Below are positions 6,152-14,023 of a DNA stretch of 25,872 nt, piece by piece (the first letter of the stretch is position 1; each line of letters starts with the position of its first letter). The stretch covers positions 1 to 25,872 of the forward strand of contig NZ_UQXD01000036.1 in NCBI RefSeq assembly GCF_900544955.1, given 5' to 3'. Position numbers and translations under genes: made by a program. The notes under the pieces are model-generated. The model was not told the DNA's origin and did not search any database. It saw only the letters and a list, made by a program, of their open reading frames with translations. This DNA comes from an uncultured Oscillibacter sp. Its GTDB lineage: Bacteria > Bacillota > Clostridia > Oscillospirales > Oscillospiraceae.

Positions 6152-7282
6152 TCACTCCTCCTGCTCCTGGACGGCGGTGCCCAGGCCGAAGTCCCGCTCC
6201 ACAGAGGCGGTGTCCCGCCGGAGCATGGTCTCCATCACCCGGATGTCGCTGTCCACGTCCAGCACGTCCGCCTTGTACAGCTCGTCCAGCTGGTGCTCGA
6301 ACCCCTGGATGATGGCGTCCATGGTGGCCTCGATGCGGCTTTTCGCCTGGCGCAGGTTCTCCCCCTCCACCCCGGCGGCCTCAAACTGGGCGTAGGAGTC
6401 CAGCAGCTTCTGGGTGGTAGGCAGGTAGTAGTTCAAGAAGGTGTCAATCCGTCCCCGCTTTTTGGGGTCCTCCTCCACCGCCCGGAAAATGCGGGCGGTG
6501 ATGTCCTCCAGCCGGTCGATCTTGGCGGAGAGGGCCGGGTCCGCGATGCGGTCGTTGGTCCGGCGGATGTTCCGCAGAATGCCGGAGTAGCCCGTCTCCG
6601 CCTCCGGCGGGGCCTGTTCCGCCTCCCGAACCGGCTCCCGGGCCGCCGCCCGCCGCTTTTTCAGCAGCTCGTCGGCCTGGCCGCTGCGCAGAAGATAGCC
6701 CAGCTCCACGTTCAGATAGGCCTGTCCGCCGAAGTACCCCTTGTCGATCATCCTCTGCAAATCCCGCTCCACCCGCTTTTCAGAGTAGCCCAGGGTCCGG
6801 GCCAGCTCCTCCACGGAGATGGCCTCCCGGTCTCCCATCACCGCCAGATACTTGGCGTAGCGCTTGAGCTGGCGGTCCATGTTGACGCCGCTGTACAGCA
6901 TGGCCCCGCCGGCAGCGGCCAGGGCAAGCCACTGCAGCAGCTCCGGCAGCCAGAGCCCCACATTCACGGCCATCCAGATCCCGGCCACAGCCAACACCGC
7001 ACCCGTAGCTTTCAGAAGCTTGGCGTTGGACTTCTTGGCTGCCGGGGAGCGGGTGACCTTCTTCACCGCCTTCGCTGCCCGGTTGGCGGGCGCGGCGGCG
7101 CGGGCCGTCCGGGGCGCCCCGGCGGTCTCCAGAGGCGGCGCCGTCCGCCGCTTCTTTTCGTCGCTGCCGAAGAGCTTGAAAAACAGCAGGATCAGCGCCA
7201 CCGGCCAGGCGTCGACCACAAAGAAAAACACAATCAGCGCCCAGGGGAACCAGTCGTCGTTCTTTTTCTGCTTGGTGGCCAC
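6152..7282 (-). CDS. XpaC-like (5-bromo-4-chloroindolyl phosphate hydrolysis family) membrane protein, 376 aa
   Basis: Three hydrophobic segments are visible: about 12-37 (WALIVFFFVVDAWPVALILLFF), 88-110 and 114-132, with a basic Ala/Lys/Arg-rich linker (about 42-86). A winged-helix-like block follows (about 140-195: ISVEELARTLGYSEKRVERDLQRMIDKGYFGG). The C-terminal half is the XpaC domain (LRNIRRTNDRI...LSAKIDRLEDITARIF...RIDTFLNYYLPTTQKLLDSY). XpaC-type proteins usually sit beside TelA-like toxic-anion-resistance proteins; no telA is present here. The family name comes from an old phenotype and does not imply a known enzyme activity. It starts 3 bases after the DUF896 stop, so the two are co-translated. 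Confidence 0.82.
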   Translation of the reverse strand: MATKQKKNDDWFPWALIVFFFVVDAWPVALILLFFKLFGSDEKKRRTAPPLETAGAPRTARAAAPANRAAKAVKKVTRSPAAKKSNAKLLKATGAVLAVAGIWMAVNVGLWLPELLQWLALAAAGGAMLYSGVNMDRQLKRYAKYLAVMGDREAISVEELARTLGYSEKRVERDLQRMIDKGYFGGQAYLNVELGYLLRSGQADELLKKRRAAAREPVREAEQAPPEAETGYSGILRNIRRTNDRIADPALSAKIDRLEDITARIFRAVEEDPKKRGRIDTFLNYYLPTTQKLLDSYAQFEAAGVEGENLRQAKSRIEATMDAIIQGFEHQLDELYKADVLDVDSDIRVMETMLRRDTASVERDFGLGTAVQEQEE

Positions 7283-7285
7283 CCC

Positions 7286-7495
7286 TCACTCCCCCTTCTT
7301 TTTCAGCTTGTGTTTCTCGCCCTGCTCGTCCACCAGATAGGTGTGGTCCAGCTGGCCCTGGAGGCTGCCCACCACGGCGTCGATATACGCCCGGCGCAAT
7401 GCGGCCCGCTCCGCCGTCTCCTCTTCCGTCAGGCCCTCGGGGGTCTTGGCCTTCCGGGCCAGCGCGTTGAGGCGCTCAATCTGCTTTTGCTCCAT
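7286..7495 (-). CDS. DUF896/YnzC-family small protein, 69 aa
   Basis: Small soluble protein of UPF0291. The family pattern is clear: IERLNALARKAKT at the N-terminus, GLTEEETAERAALRRAYIDAVVGSL in the helical core, and VDEQG near the end. B. subtilis YnzC is a two-helix bundle, and members are linked to SOS-region genes in some genomes, but the role is unknown. The C-terminus is lysine-rich (KHKLKKKGE). GGAGAGG precedes the ATG. It leads directly into the xpaC-like gene (3-base gap). Confidence 0.88.
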   Translation of the reverse strand: MEQKQIERLNALARKAKTPEGLTEEETAERAALRRAYIDAVVGSLQGQLDHTYLVDEQGEKHKLKKKGE

Positions 7496-7528
7496 GTCCC
7501 TCTCCTCTCCGGCGCCCGGGCGCTCCCG

Positions 7529-7564
7529 CGCAGGCGCCAGGTCCCATGCTTCCAGGCACCTGCG
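7529..7564 (-). other. Imperfect hairpin between the ylmH-like and DUF896 genes
   Basis: CGCAGGCGCCAGG pairs with CCAGGCACCTGCG at 11 of 13 positions around a 10-base loop. No T-run follows on either side, so it is a weak terminator at best. No promoter is visible in 7496-7585, so the four genes from 10127 to 6152 may share a transcript. Confidence 0.4.
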
Positions 7565-7585
7565 GTGTCCCCGCTCCGGCGCCCC

Positions 7586-8383
7586 TCAAACATACCGCTT
7601 CAGCACAATGGACGTGCGCCCCTTCCGGGTGACGCCGCCCACCTCCGCCAGTTCCATTTTCCCAAAACCCCGGGCGGAGACGGTGTCCCCCGCCGCGAGG
7701 AGCTTGTCCGGCTTGACGCACTCCCGCCAGTTCACCTGGACGTGGCCTCCGGCGATGAGGTCCGCCGCCTTGCCCCGGGCCATCTGAAAGCCCGCGGAAA
7801 CCACGGCGTCCAGCCGCAGGGAGGACACGGTGTCCCGCACCTCCCGGCACTGCACCTGGGGAACGCGGATGTCTTCGGCGTCCACGGCGCGCAGCGCCAG
7901 CTTCGCCCGGCCGGCGGTGTCCCAGCTCTGCAATAGGAACTCCGCCACCGTGTCCGCCACCAGCAAATCCGCGCTGTCCGGCCCCACCAGGATATCCCCC
8001 ACCTTCTCCCGGACGATGCCCATGCCCATGAGGCTGCCCAGCAGATCCCGGTGGGTCAGGCCGTACTCGGCCCGGAAGGCCGCCCGCAGGCAGCGGATAG
8101 GGCTGTAGGCCTCCGCGTCCTCCGCCTCCAGCCAGTCCGGCAGAAACAGCAGCAGCTTCCGCTCCGCCCCCTGGTAGCCGCCCAGGAGGACGTACCGGCC
8201 CTCCGCCGTCCCGTTCAGGCGCAGCAGGTCCAGCGCCAGGCTCTGCTGCTGGGGGCTGAGAAAGTCCGTGGCGGCGGGGCTGCCCCGGCTCTCCGCCTGG
8301 GCCGCCCGGTCCAGCACCCGGGCCAGGAGCATCCGCTCCTCCCCCACGGCTCCCACCCGGTCCAACAGCCTGCCCTTATCCAT
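7586..8383 (-). CDS. ylmH: YlmH-like S4-domain RNA-binding protein, 265 aa
   Basis: The N-terminal two thirds match the YlmH fold (ATDFLSPQQQSLALDLL, a barrel with RYVLLGGYQGAERKLLLFLP, then LTHRDLLGSLMGMGIVREKVGDILVG). Residues about 185-250 are an S4 RNA-binding domain (LRLDAVVSAGFQMARGKAADLIAGGHVQVNW). B. subtilis YlmH lies in the division cluster, and its S4 domain binds ribosomal RNA, with reports of a role in rescuing stalled ribosomal subunits. Here it is instead behind an ABC exporter gene. The start at ATG 8383 is supported by AGGAG 7 bases upstream; the ATG overlaps the exporter stop by 8 bases, implying coupled translation. Confidence 0.85.
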   Translation of the reverse strand: MDKGRLLDRVGAVGEERMLLARVLDRAAQAESRGSPAATDFLSPQQQSLALDLLRLNGTAEGRYVLLGGYQGAERKLLLFLPDWLEAEDAEAYSPIRCLRAAFRAEYGLTHRDLLGSLMGMGIVREKVGDILVGPDSADLLVADTVAEFLLQSWDTAGRAKLALRAVDAEDIRVPQVQCREVRDTVSSLRLDAVVSAGFQMARGKAADLIAGGHVQVNWRECVKPDKLLAAGDTVSARGFGKMELAEVGGVTRKGRTSIVLKRYV

Positions 8384-10127
8384 GGCGCAGCTCCTGGGTC
8401 CGGACCAGGGCGGCATAGGCCCCGTCCCGGGCCATCAGCTCCTCGTGGCTGCCCAGCTCCGCGATGCGGCCCTCCTCCACCACGGCAATGCGGTCGGCGT
8501 TGCGGACGGTGGAGAGCCGGTGGGCGATGATGATGGTGGTGCGGCCCCGGGAGAGCTTTTCAAAGGTCTCCTGCAGCCGGGCCTCCGTCACGCTGTCCAG
8601 GGCGGAGGTGGCCTCGTCCAGAATCAGCACCGGGGGATCCTTCAAAAAGATGCGGGCGATGGAAATCCGCTGCTTCTGCCCGCCGGAGAGGAGCGTGCCA
8701 CGCTCCCCCACGTAGGTGTCAAACCCGTCGGGCATGGCCACGATGTCGTCGTAAATCTCCGCCAGCCGGGCCGCCCGGGCCACTTCCTCCTCCGTGGCGT
8801 TGGGACGGCCGTAGCGGATGTTCTCCAGAATGCTGGCGGCAAAGAGGAACACCTCCTGCTGCACCACCCCCACGTTCTGCCGCAGGGACTCCTGGGTGAC
8901 CTCCCGGACGTCCAGCCCGTCGATGCGGACGGCGCCGCCGGTGACGTCGTAAAACCGGGGAATCAGCTGGCAGAGGGTGGACTTTCCGCCGCCGGAGGGT
9001 CCCACCACCGCCACGGTCTCCCCCGGGCGGATGTGGAGGTCCACGTCGTGGAGCACCGCCAGGTCATCCTGGTAGGCAAAGCTCACGTGGTCCACGTCGA
9101 TGCGGCCCTCCACCCGCTCCAGGGCCTGGGCGCCGGGGGCGTCCTGCATGGCGGGCTCCTCCCGCATCAGCTGGATGAACCGGCCCAGGCCGGCGGTGCC
9201 GTTGGCAAAGAGCTCGGCAAAGGTGGAGAGCTTGCGGACGGGATTCACAAACGTGGTGATATAGAGGCTGAAGGTGATGAGGTCCACGGTGTCCATCTTC
9301 CCCGCCATGATGAGGGCGCCGCCGGCGGCGATGACCGCCGCGGAGAGGATGCACAAAAAGAACTCCATCACCGCGTTGAACCGGCCCATGGCCTTGTGGA
9401 ACTGGCGCTTGGAGGTCTTGTAGCTGTCGTTGGACTGCTCGAACTTCCGCAGCTCCGCCGCCTCGTTGGCAAAGGCCTTGGCGGTGCGGATGCCGGAGAG
9501 GCCCGACTCAATGTCCGCGTTGATGACGGCGGTGCGCTGCTTCACCCGGGCGGAGGCCTCGCTCATGGAGCGGCGGCAGGCCCACACCACCAGGAAGAAG
9601 ACGGGCAGGATGACGGCGATGACCAGGGCCAGCCGCCACTGGATGGTGAACATGATCATCATGGAGCCCAGAATGGTGACGCCGGAGATGAAGATGTCCT
9701 CCGGGCCGTGGTGGGCCAGCTCCGTGATGTCAAAGAGGTCGGCGGTGAGGCGGCTCATCAGCTGGCCGGTGCGGTTGCGGTCAAAGTAGTCGAAGCTCAG
9801 CTCCTGCATGTGGCGGAACAGGTCCCGGCGGATGTCCGCCTCCACCAGAATGCCGAAGGTGTGGCCCCAGTAGCCGATGACATAGGTCAGCACCGCCCGC
9901 AGGGCGAAGGCGGCGAACACCACCCCCATCACGGCGAAAAAGGTCTGATAGGCGCTTCTTGGCAGCAGCTCATACATGCACCAGCGGGAGACGTAGGGGA
10001 ACGCCAGGTCGATGAGGGAGATCAGCAGGGCGCAGCCCAGATCCATGGCAAACAGCCGCCGGTGGGGCCGGAAATAGGACAAGAAAATCTGCAGCGCGGA
10101 CTTTTCCTGAAATTCACGGGTCGTCAT
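8376..10127 (-). CDS. ABC exporter half-transporter (MsbA/LmrA-like), 583 aa
   Basis: Membrane-spanning ATPase of the multidrug/lipid exporter type that acts as a dimer. The six-helix transmembrane domain covers about 1-320. The ATPase domain has Walker A GPSGGGKST (from about 376), Q-loop VGVVQQEVFLF, signature LSGGQKQR (from about 480), Walker B VLILDE (about 500-505) with D-loop SALD, and switch His about 536 in IIAHRLST. All catalytic residues are intact. ATG 10127 is chosen because AAGGAG lies 7 bases upstream; the ATG 6 bases earlier is too close to it. The substrate is not predictable. The TAA stop overlaps the ylmH-like start. Confidence 0.93.
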   Translation of the reverse strand: MTTREFQEKSALQIFLSYFRPHRRLFAMDLGCALLISLIDLAFPYVSRWCMYELLPRSAYQTFFAVMGVVFAAFALRAVLTYVIGYWGHTFGILVEADIRRDLFRHMQELSFDYFDRNRTGQLMSRLTADLFDITELAHHGPEDIFISGVTILGSMMIMFTIQWRLALVIAVILPVFFLVVWACRRSMSEASARVKQRTAVINADIESGLSGIRTAKAFANEAAELRKFEQSNDSYKTSKRQFHKAMGRFNAVMEFFLCILSAAVIAAGGALIMAGKMDTVDLITFSLYITTFVNPVRKLSTFAELFANGTAGLGRFIQLMREEPAMQDAPGAQALERVEGRIDVDHVSFAYQDDLAVLHDVDLHIRPGETVAVVGPSGGGKSTLCQLIPRFYDVTGGAVRIDGLDVREVTQESLRQNVGVVQQEVFLFAASILENIRYGRPNATEEEVARAARLAEIYDDIVAMPDGFDTYVGERGTLLSGGQKQRISIARIFLKDPPVLILDEATSALDSVTEARLQETFEKLSRGRTTIIIAHRLSTVRNADRIAVVEEGRIAELGSHEELMARDGAYAALVRTQELRHG

Positions 10128-10162
10128 ATCCATGCTCCTTGTTTTGAGATCAATCATGGTAT

Positions 10163-10191
10163 AGGATACCACGATTTCCGCAAAAACGCAA
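10163..10191 (-). promoter_or_regulatory. Promoter of the ABC exporter operon
   Basis: TTGCGT, 17-base spacer, TATCCT on the minus strand, 36 bases upstream of the start. Confidence 0.6.
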
Positions 10192-10232
10192 CGAAATCCC
10201 CCTTAAAATAGCCGGTCCGGCGGTGAACCGCC

Positions 10233-10688
10233 TTACGCCGTCCCCTCCGGCAGCCGCATGTGCAGCAGCGGATAGGGTCCGCCCTGCTCGTCCCGGTCCG
10301 ACCGGCCGCAGGCCACAAAGCCCAAATGGGCGTAAAAGCCCGCTGCCTGGGGATTCTGCTCGTTCACGCAGACCCGGCGGACGCCCCAGCGGCGCACCGC
10401 CATACAGACCAGGGCCTTCCCCACGCCGCCGCCCCGGGCCGACGGATGGACAAACAGCATCTCCAGCTTGTCCCCCTCCACGCCCAGAAAGGCCGCAGGC
10501 GCGCCGGTCTCGTCAAAGGCCGCCGCCAGATGGGGCACCGCCCGCAGCGCCTCCGGGACGTAGGCGCCGATGCGCCGGATCTCCTCAGGTGTGAGAAAGC
10601 GGTGGGTGGCGGTGACGGAGGCCTCCCACACCGCGGCCAGGGCATCGATCAGCGCCGCGGGCCGCTCCTTGAGCTCCCGGTATTCCAT
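10233..10688 (-). CDS. GNAT-family N-acetyltransferase (YjaB-like), 151 aa
   Basis: Acetyl-CoA-dependent acyltransferase. The acetyl-CoA pyrophosphate loop is LFVHPSARGGGVGKALV (about 78-94), preceded by the central strand EGDKLEML and followed by VCVNEQNPQAAGFYAHLGF, the typical C-terminal motif. The N-terminus VWEASVTATHRFLTPEEI is characteristic of the YjaB-type subgroup. GGAGG lies 8 bases before the ATG. It is separated from the upstream BIG2 gene by a 32-base palindrome, and no separate promoter is obvious. The acceptor substrate is unknown. Confidence 0.88.
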   Translation of the reverse strand: MEYRELKERPAALIDALAAVWEASVTATHRFLTPEEIRRIGAYVPEALRAVPHLAAAFDETGAPAAFLGVEGDKLEMLFVHPSARGGGVGKALVCMAVRRWGVRRVCVNEQNPQAAGFYAHLGFVACGRSDRDEQGGPYPLLHMRLPEGTA

Positions 10689-10709
10689 TGGATGTTCCTC
10701 CCATCAAAG

Positions 10710-10741
10710 AGCGCCCCGGACGCGGCCGCGTCCGGGGCGCT
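10710..10741 (-). terminator. Perfect 32-base palindrome after the BIG2 protein gene
   Basis: AGCGCCCCGGACGCGG followed by its exact reverse complement, with no unpaired spacer. It starts 10 bases past the stop codon. On the minus strand it is followed by TCTTTGATGG, a poor T-run, so termination may be partial and feed the GNAT gene. Confidence 0.65.
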
Positions 10742-10751
10742 GACTCATAGA

Positions 10752-11708
10752 TCACTTCACGCGGACAATGCAGGACATGGACGCGCCGTCCCAGGAGACG
10801 GTGACCGTGGCGTTGCCGGGGGCGACGGCGGTGACGTTGCCGCTGCCGTCTACCGTGGCGACGCCGGCGTTGGAGCTGCTCCAGGTCAGGGCGGTGGTGA
10901 CACCCGTCAGCTTCAACTGGAATTTCTCCCCCACGTGGAGGGTCATGTCCTCCCGGTTCAGGGTGTGGGCGCCGCCGGAGCCGCTGTCCCCGCCGGTGAC
11001 GGCGGGCGCCGTGGGCAGGCTGCCCGACGCGCTGACCCGCACGATGCACACGCCCTTCTTGCTGCCGTCGGTGACCAGCACCCGGGCGGTGCCGCCGGAG
11101 ACGGCGATGACCTTGCCGGAGCTGTCCACCGAGGCGATGCCGTCGTCCTCGCTGATCCAGGTGTAGCTTCCGCTGCCGCCGGAGACGGTGATGGTGTGGC
11201 TCTCGCCCAGGTTCTTCAACGTGAAGTCCGTGGTACTGAGGGTCAGGCCGTCGGGCAGCTTGGCCGCCGTCTCATAGTCCGTCCCTCCGCCAGTGGGCGT
11301 ATCCGCCTCCGGCGGGGTATCCTCGGGCATGGTGCCGCCGGGCTCCTGGTCGTCCGGACCGGCCGGATCCACCGGATCGGTCGGCCCCGCCGGGTCGTCG
11401 TCCGCCGGGCTGCCGGTCTGCCCCGGGGTCACGTCGCCAATGGGAGGCGGCTCCTCTCCCCGGAACTTCTCTGCGATCTTGTCACCCCAGAGGAGGTACA
11501 CCAGCAGTCCCGCCATGATGAGAATCAGCACCACCAGCGTGGGGGTGATGAGATTCACCGACTGCTTTCCGGCGCTCCGGCGACCGCCCCGGTTGGCCCG
11601 GCGCAGCTTCTCTCCCTCCTGAAAGGCGGCCTCCTCCTCGCAGAAGGGGCACTCTTTATAGGTATCGGAGTATCTCTCCCCACAGATGGGGCAGCGTTTC
11701 ATAGCCAT
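10752..11708 (-). CDS. Zinc-ribbon, single-span membrane protein with two BIG2 (Ig-like) domains, 318 aa
   Basis: Domain order: a zinc ribbon at residues 6-23 (CPICG and CPFC; C6, C9, C20, C23), a basic stretch, one transmembrane helix at about 53-74, a Pro/Asp/Gly-rich spacer (about 80-150), and two bacterial Ig-like group 2 domains (about 155-230 and 245-318), each with a W-S-x-D/N-x-G/A-V-A-S/T-V-D pattern (YTWISEDDGIASVDSSGKV and LTWSSSNAGVATVDGSGNV). The topology is therefore a cytoplasmic zinc ribbon and a surface-exposed BIG2 pair, with no LPxTG or signal peptide. It probably works as an envelope sensor or adhesin-like protein. The start at ATG 11708 is backed by AGGAGG 6 bases upstream. 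Confidence 0.8.
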   Translation of the reverse strand: MAMKRCPICGERYSDTYKECPFCEEEAAFQEGEKLRRANRGGRRSAGKQSVNLITPTLVVLILIMAGLLVYLLWGDKIAEKFRGEEPPPIGDVTPGQTGSPADDDPAGPTDPVDPAGPDDQEPGGTMPEDTPPEADTPTGGGTDYETAAKLPDGLTLSTTDFTLKNLGESHTITVSGGSGSYTWISEDDGIASVDSSGKVIAVSGGTARVLVTDGSKKGVCIVRVSASGSLPTAPAVTGGDSGSGGAHTLNREDMTLHVGEKFQLKLTGVTTALTWSSSNAGVATVDGSGNVTAVAPGNATVTVSWDGASMSCIVRVK

Positions 11709-11745
11709 GACAGTCCTCCTGGTCTCTCCTGATTTTACAATTTAC

Positions 11746-11774
11746 ATAATATCGGCTTTTCCCGTGCCCGTCAA
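11746..11774 (-). promoter_or_regulatory. Promoter of the zinc-ribbon/BIG2 gene
   Basis: TTGACG, 17-base spacer, TATTAT on the minus strand, 37 bases upstream of the start codon. Confidence 0.7.
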
Positions 11775-12162
11775 TAGCGGCGCGTCGAATTTTCAGGAAA
11801 TTCACGCTTTCCCCTGTTTTTCCGCCGGAGGCCGGGGCGCAAAAGGAGAAGGCCCGCCGCCATGTCCTGCCGGGAGGCCTTGGGGCGTGGCTAAAACAGG
11901 CACCCACCCCGCAAAAGCGGGGTGGGTGCCTGTTGGGATGGCGATGCGCATGATCGTTCTCCGGATTTGCGAATTTCGGCAAGGTGTGCGGAGAAACCGT
12001 TTCACTCTTCCCGCCTGGTGGGCTCCCAGCAAAGGCAGGTGAGATGGCCGACGGCGTATGAAATGCACCGTTACTCTTGACCGTTGGCCGGCGCCGCCGG
12101 CTTTGCCATCTCCCGATCAACCGGAAGTCGTCCGGACGCCTGATACCAATAAGACGCACCTA
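11775..12162. other. Non-coding stretch, possible dispersed repeat
   Basis: About 390 bases with no gene that has a ribosome binding site and plausible codon use. It contains the large hairpin at 11895-11934 and a GC palindrome (GCCGGC-GCC-GCCGGC) near 12090. Minus-strand reading frames here are rich in Pro, His and Arg and do not look like a folded protein. Together with the AT-richer gene at 12163-12666 it forms an island that breaks the otherwise dense gene order. Confidence 0.5.
11895..11934 (-). terminator. 18-base perfect stem hairpin downstream of the island gene
   Basis: AACAGGCACCCACCCCGC pairs perfectly with its partner around an AAAA loop. On the minus strand four T in a row (TTTTAGCC) end the stem, so it could terminate transcription from the 12163-12666 gene 230 bases upstream. 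No T-run exists on the plus strand. It could also be a repetitive-element hairpin. Confidence 0.55.
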
Positions 12163-12666
12163 TCACTTTTTCCTCTTTTCAGGATAAAAGGCGAGAAACA
12201 GCTTGATATATTCTGGTATTCTTGCAAGGTCGGGAGAAAAAAACCAAAAAGCAAAACCGTCACAGAATTCATATTGTTTCCCATGAATGGTATAACTTTT
12301 CCTGTGGCTGCATGAACTGTCCTCTTTCATATTATGGCAATGCTTACAGGCCCCGTAATCGCCTGTAAAGGCTTGCTGAATATAGTCCGGGGCCTGTTCA
12401 ATGGCCTGTCGCTGCTTGTCCACACTGCTAAAGTACATGCGAAGAATAAGGTCATTCTCCCGTAGATAAATCCGGGCGTATGATTTTTTGCTTTTCACAC
12501 CTGCCTTCGTGTAGATTATCATTTTCCGCCCCCAACAATATCCGTCCCCAATTGTCTGGTTGCTGGTATATCCCAGCCTATCCATTTCAGCGTCAAAGGC
12601 TATTATAAATTTCTTGTCACTAGGACTGACAAAACTATAGGTTTCCTCTTTTAATAGATCTTCCAT
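12163..12666 (-). CDS. Unknown protein with four cysteines, in AT-richer DNA, 167 aa
   Basis: I cannot name a family with confidence. The protein is soluble, mixed alpha/beta and well composed. A conspicuous cysteine block, C107-x2-C110-H-x8-C119 followed by C135 (GACKHCHN, SSCSHRKSY, YEFCDG), could bind zinc. Other motifs are GDGYCWGRKMIIYTKAGVKS and YARIYLREN, and the C-terminus is basic (EKRKK). ATG 12666 is chosen because GGAG lies 6 bases upstream; the frame runs further upstream but without a site. Base composition and codon use (AAA, ATA, TTA, AGA) are clearly unlike the flanking genes, which suggests recent acquisition. No mobile gene accompanies it. Confidence 0.72.
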   Translation of the reverse strand: MEDLLKEETYSFVSPSDKKFIIAFDAEMDRLGYTSNQTIGDGYCWGRKMIIYTKAGVKSKKSYARIYLRENDLILRMYFSSVDKQRQAIEQAPDYIQQAFTGDYGACKHCHNMKEDSSCSHRKSYTIHGKQYEFCDGFAFWFFSPDLARIPEYIKLFLAFYPEKRKK

Positions 12667-12919
12667 CGCTCTCTCCTTTAAGCTGTACGCCTTATCCGCC
12701 GAAGGCGCACATCTTCCGCCTTTCCCATCTGCTTGGGCAAACCGCATGGGAGCCCTTTTTGCTGAGTGCGAGAGGCCGTACACCGCCGTCAACAGCCCGC
12801 ATGCCGTCGCATGTTTTCCACACTGCTAAAACTTGTCCTGCTCTCCGCGGCGGGTCGCTGTCTCCCGGCGGCGGGGATCGGAGCCTCCCTTTACCGCCGG
12901 GCGGCTCCCCTCCCGCGGC
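12667..12919. other. Non-coding stretch upstream of the island gene
   Basis: 253 bases between the unknown gene and birA. On the minus strand an open frame leads into the unknown gene and reads through a peptide ending CAPSADKAYSLKER. It has no start site of its own, and my impression, from memory and unchecked, is that this stretch resembles leader-like repeats found in several copies in Oscillospiraceae genomes. TTGACG occurs at about 12786-12791 (minus) but no matching -10 is seen. Confidence 0.4.
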
Positions 12920-13921
12920 TCACTCCGCGTAGCCGTACAGCCCCCGGACGGACACCTCGCCGGAGCGGACGGTCCGCAGCGCCCCGCTCCCGTCCCGCAC
13001 CACCAGTCCGAAGTCCCGGTCGATGTCCACGGCCTCCGCCGTCTCCCTGCCCCCGGCGGACAGGAGCTGGACAGTGCGGCCCAGGTTCACGCAGTCCCGC
13101 CGGTAGGCGGCCAGATAGGACGCGGTCTCCCCGCTCCGCAGCGCCCCGTACAGCCGGTCCAGCGCCTCGATGAGCGCCGCGGCCAGCGCCGGGCGGGACA
13201 CGGGCCGGCCCAGAGCCAGGGCCAGGGAGGTGGCCACCTCCACCACCTCCGGGGCGAAGTCCGCCGCGCCGTGCAGCACGTTGACGCCGATGCCCAGCAC
13301 CAGATACTGCAATCGTCCCGACTCCCCCTCCAGAGAGAGCTCCGTCAAAATGCCGCAGAGCTTCCGGCCGTTCAGCACCGGGTCGTTGGGCCACTTCAGC
13401 CCCGGACGGACGCCGCACACCCGCTCCACCGCGTCGCACAGCGCCACGCCCGCCATGGCCGTCACTGGCAGCAGCCGCTCCACCGGCAGGTCCGGCCGCA
13501 GCAGCGCCGTTAAATAGATGCCCTTGTCCCGGGGGGACTGGAAGGATCGCTCCATCCGGCCCCGCCCGGCGGTCTGGCTGTTGGCGATGACCACGGTGCC
13601 GTCCGCCGCCCCCTCCAGGGCCAGCTGCTTGGCCCGGGTGTTGGTGGAGTCCAGCTCCTCGAAGCAGCGCAGCTCCCGCCCCACGGTCTCCACCGCTCCC
13701 AGGAAGCTGCGGATCTCCACCTCCGTCAGGGCGTCCGGCACGGCGGTGAGGCGGTAGCCCAGGCCCGTGCGGGCCTCGATGGCGTAGCCCTCCCGGCGCA
13801 GGCCGTCCACCGCCTTCCACACCGCGGTGCGGCTGAGCCCCAGGCGGCGGCTCAACTCCTCGCCGGAGAGGTAGGCCCCCTCCTCCGCCCGCAGCAGCTC
13901 CAATACAATCTCACGGCTCAT
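12920..13921 (-). CDS. birA: Bifunctional biotin ligase/biotin operon repressor
   Basis: Attaches biotin to the carrier domains of carboxylases via biotinyl-AMP and, in the class with an N-terminal HTH, represses biotin genes. It has 333 aa. Residues about 17-45 are the winged helix (LSGEELSRRLGLSRTAVWKAVDGLRREGY). The ligase domain shows the biotinyl-AMP loop GRGRMER (119-125) followed by SFQSP, KWPND (176-180) with a second Lys (187) in GRKLCGIL, and GIGVNV. The C-terminal SH3-like cap (about 280-333) is present. ATG 13921 is chosen over a start 12 codons upstream because GGGGGG precedes it at good distance. No biotin synthesis gene is in the window. Confidence 0.93.
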   Translation of the reverse strand: MSREIVLELLRAEEGAYLSGEELSRRLGLSRTAVWKAVDGLRREGYAIEARTGLGYRLTAVPDALTEVEIRSFLGAVETVGRELRCFEELDSTNTRAKQLALEGAADGTVVIANSQTAGRGRMERSFQSPRDKGIYLTALLRPDLPVERLLPVTAMAGVALCDAVERVCGVRPGLKWPNDPVLNGRKLCGILTELSLEGESGRLQYLVLGIGVNVLHGAADFAPEVVEVATSLALALGRPVSRPALAAALIEALDRLYGALRSGETASYLAAYRRDCVNLGRTVQLLSAGGRETAEAVDIDRDFGLVVRDGSGALRTVRSGEVSVRGLYGYAE

Positions 13922-13947
13922 GGTCCGCCCCCCTTTCTTCGGTGTTG

Positions 13948-13976
13948 AGCATACCACGTTTCCCCGGAAAAGTAAA
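13948..13976 (-). promoter_or_regulatory. Candidate promoter of birA
   Basis: TTTACT, 17-base spacer, TATGCT on the minus strand, 27 bases upstream of the start. The -35 immediately follows the stem of the uraA terminator. Confidence 0.45.
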
Positions 13977-14002
13977 CCGCCCGCTCCTCTGGAGCGGGCG
14001 GT
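13976..14002 (-). terminator. Terminator of the uracil permease gene
   Basis: A 12-base stem (ACCGCCCGCTCC) with a 3-base loop, followed on the minus strand by TTACTTTTCC. Confidence 0.8.
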
Positions 14003-14023
14003 GGGGGCGGCGAGGGAAGGAAC

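Noticed and set aside
12808..12919. A plus-strand frame beginning MFSTLLKLVLLSAAGR that looks like a signal peptide
   Set aside because: No ribosome binding site, and it soon runs antisense into birA with Pro/Arg-rich composition.
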